DNA from: Nocardioides cremeus
Lineage (GTDB): Bacteria > Actinomycetota > Actinomycetes > Propionibacteriales > Nocardioidaceae
NCBI RefSeq assembly: GCF_030518195.1
Contig: NZ_JAULSC010000002.1
Span: 1-64,000, forward strand
Direction of reading: 5' to 3'
Length of the DNA stretch: 64,000 nt
A model generated the notes under the pieces. That model saw only the letters and a list, made by a program, of their open reading frames with translations. It did not search any database and was not told the DNA's origin. Shown here one piece after another: positions 63,666 through 64,000 of this stretch (the first letter of the stretch is position 1; every line of letters begins with the position of its first letter). A program made the translations under genes and the position numbers.

Positions 63666-64000
63666 CGCCCGGCCCCGCCATCTGCTTCGTCTGCGCCCTC
63701 GGCAGCAGCCACGTCGTCGTCCATCCGGAAGGCCAGGGCGGTGGCGCTCACGTGCACGGTCCCCTCGGTGCGCGGCGGTCGGTTGCGCTCGTGCACCAGC
63801 CGCGAGGCGCGCATCAGCAGCTCGAGCACCTCCTCCCAGGTCTCCTCGTCGACCCAGCCCTCGAGGTCGCTGCTCAGGCCGGGGGTGGAGGGCCGGCGCG
63901 ACCGGCTGCGCCGCTCGAGCTCCTTGCCCAGGGCGCGCAGGTACGCCGAGGGCGCGCCCGGCCGGCGCTGGGCCCCCGGCTCGCCCGGCTCCAGGTCGCG
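63662..64000 (-). CDS. ArsR-like winged-helix regulator, C-terminal part
   Basis: The frame runs off the right edge, so the 5' end and HTH are missing. The visible 112 residues include PSAYLRALGKELERRSRSRR, SDLEGWVDEETWEEVLELLM, RASRLVHERNRPPRTEGTVH and VSATALAFRMDDDV, matching the C-terminal domain of actinobacterial ArsR-type regulators. It precedes the MFS transporter by an ATGA overlap and probably controls it. Confidence 0.7.
   Translation of the reverse strand, partial: RDLEPGEPGAQRRPGAPSAYLRALGKELERRSRSRRPSTPGLSSDLEGWVDEETWEEVLELLMRASRLVHERNRPPRTEGTVHVSATALAFRMDDDVAAAEGADEADGGAGR

Overview
The window is high-GC actinobacterial chromosome, most likely Nocardioides or a close relative. 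This rests on strong G/C third-position bias, frequent GTG starts, 4-nt ATGA/GTGA gene overlaps, DUF222-HNH proteins with a GTTGGTCGAGCAG-type interspersed repeat, class F sortase, FtsEX and tmRNA. The genus is an inference from gene content only.

Region 1 (1-7,010) is a mobile-DNA landing zone. A probable IS21-type end lies against a truncated IS30-type transposase. That transposase abuts a decayed IS3-type element, which is itself split by an intact IS30-family element (2150-3383, 24-bp inverted repeats, ATG target duplication). Remnants of an IS630-type and a second IS3-type transposase and one unrecognised decayed gene follow. Next is a small apparently intact cassette: an HxlR regulator divergent from a translationally coupled DoxX / luciferase-domain pair, with two palindromes between them.

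Region 2 (7,010-17,588) is a tad/Flp pilus locus damaged twice. Its cpaF/tadA ATPase lacks the 5' end where region 1 begins. Its tadC is split by a 6.5-kb integrative element (9511-16002). The break is exact: joining the flanks at the shared 8-bp GTGCTGCC restores a 315-codon tadC. The element is visibly AT-richer than the chromosome. It carries a large serine integrase, a roughly 900-bp non-coding region with a compact pseudoknotted and possibly switching RNA, two small unknown ORFs, a second short serine recombinase, a beta-class DNA methyltransferase fused to a nuclease-like domain, an Lsr2-like protein and a 38-aa basic peptide. No replication or conjugation gene is seen, so it is a defence-type or satellite-like island of unknown movement. 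The tad locus resumes with a Flp-like pilin and TadE/TadE-F/TadG-like genes.

Region 3 (17,589-31,755) is mostly core: a GntP-family permease, a cation:proton antiporter, a repeat-rich surface protein with an overlapping class F sortase, a CAP-domain protein, then prfB, ftsE, ftsX, an M23 hydrolase, smpB, an amidohydrolase, an HNH protein and a GNAT enzyme.

Region 4 (31,805-45,622) starts with ssrA (tmRNA) and a strong terminator. It continues with a DinB-VOC fusion, a WYL regulator, three tandem G-quadruplex-type repeats, a flavoprotein-methyltransferase fusion divergent from an XRE-cupin regulator, a sulfatase, a gluconate module (permease, GntR, gluconokinase), a UvrA-like ABC protein and an HTH-membrane fusion.

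Region 5 (45,669-64,000) holds a Trk/Ktr potassium system, a frameshifted M15 peptidase, HIT, FabG, a DUF3048 lipoprotein, a TetR regulator with a composite palindrome, a second DUF222-HNH protein, YqgE, DUF3039 plus a helicase, IclR, Lrp/AsnC divergent from hppD, tandem paralogous lipoproteins, DUF1697, and an MFS transporter translationally coupled to an ArsR-like regulator that runs off the window.
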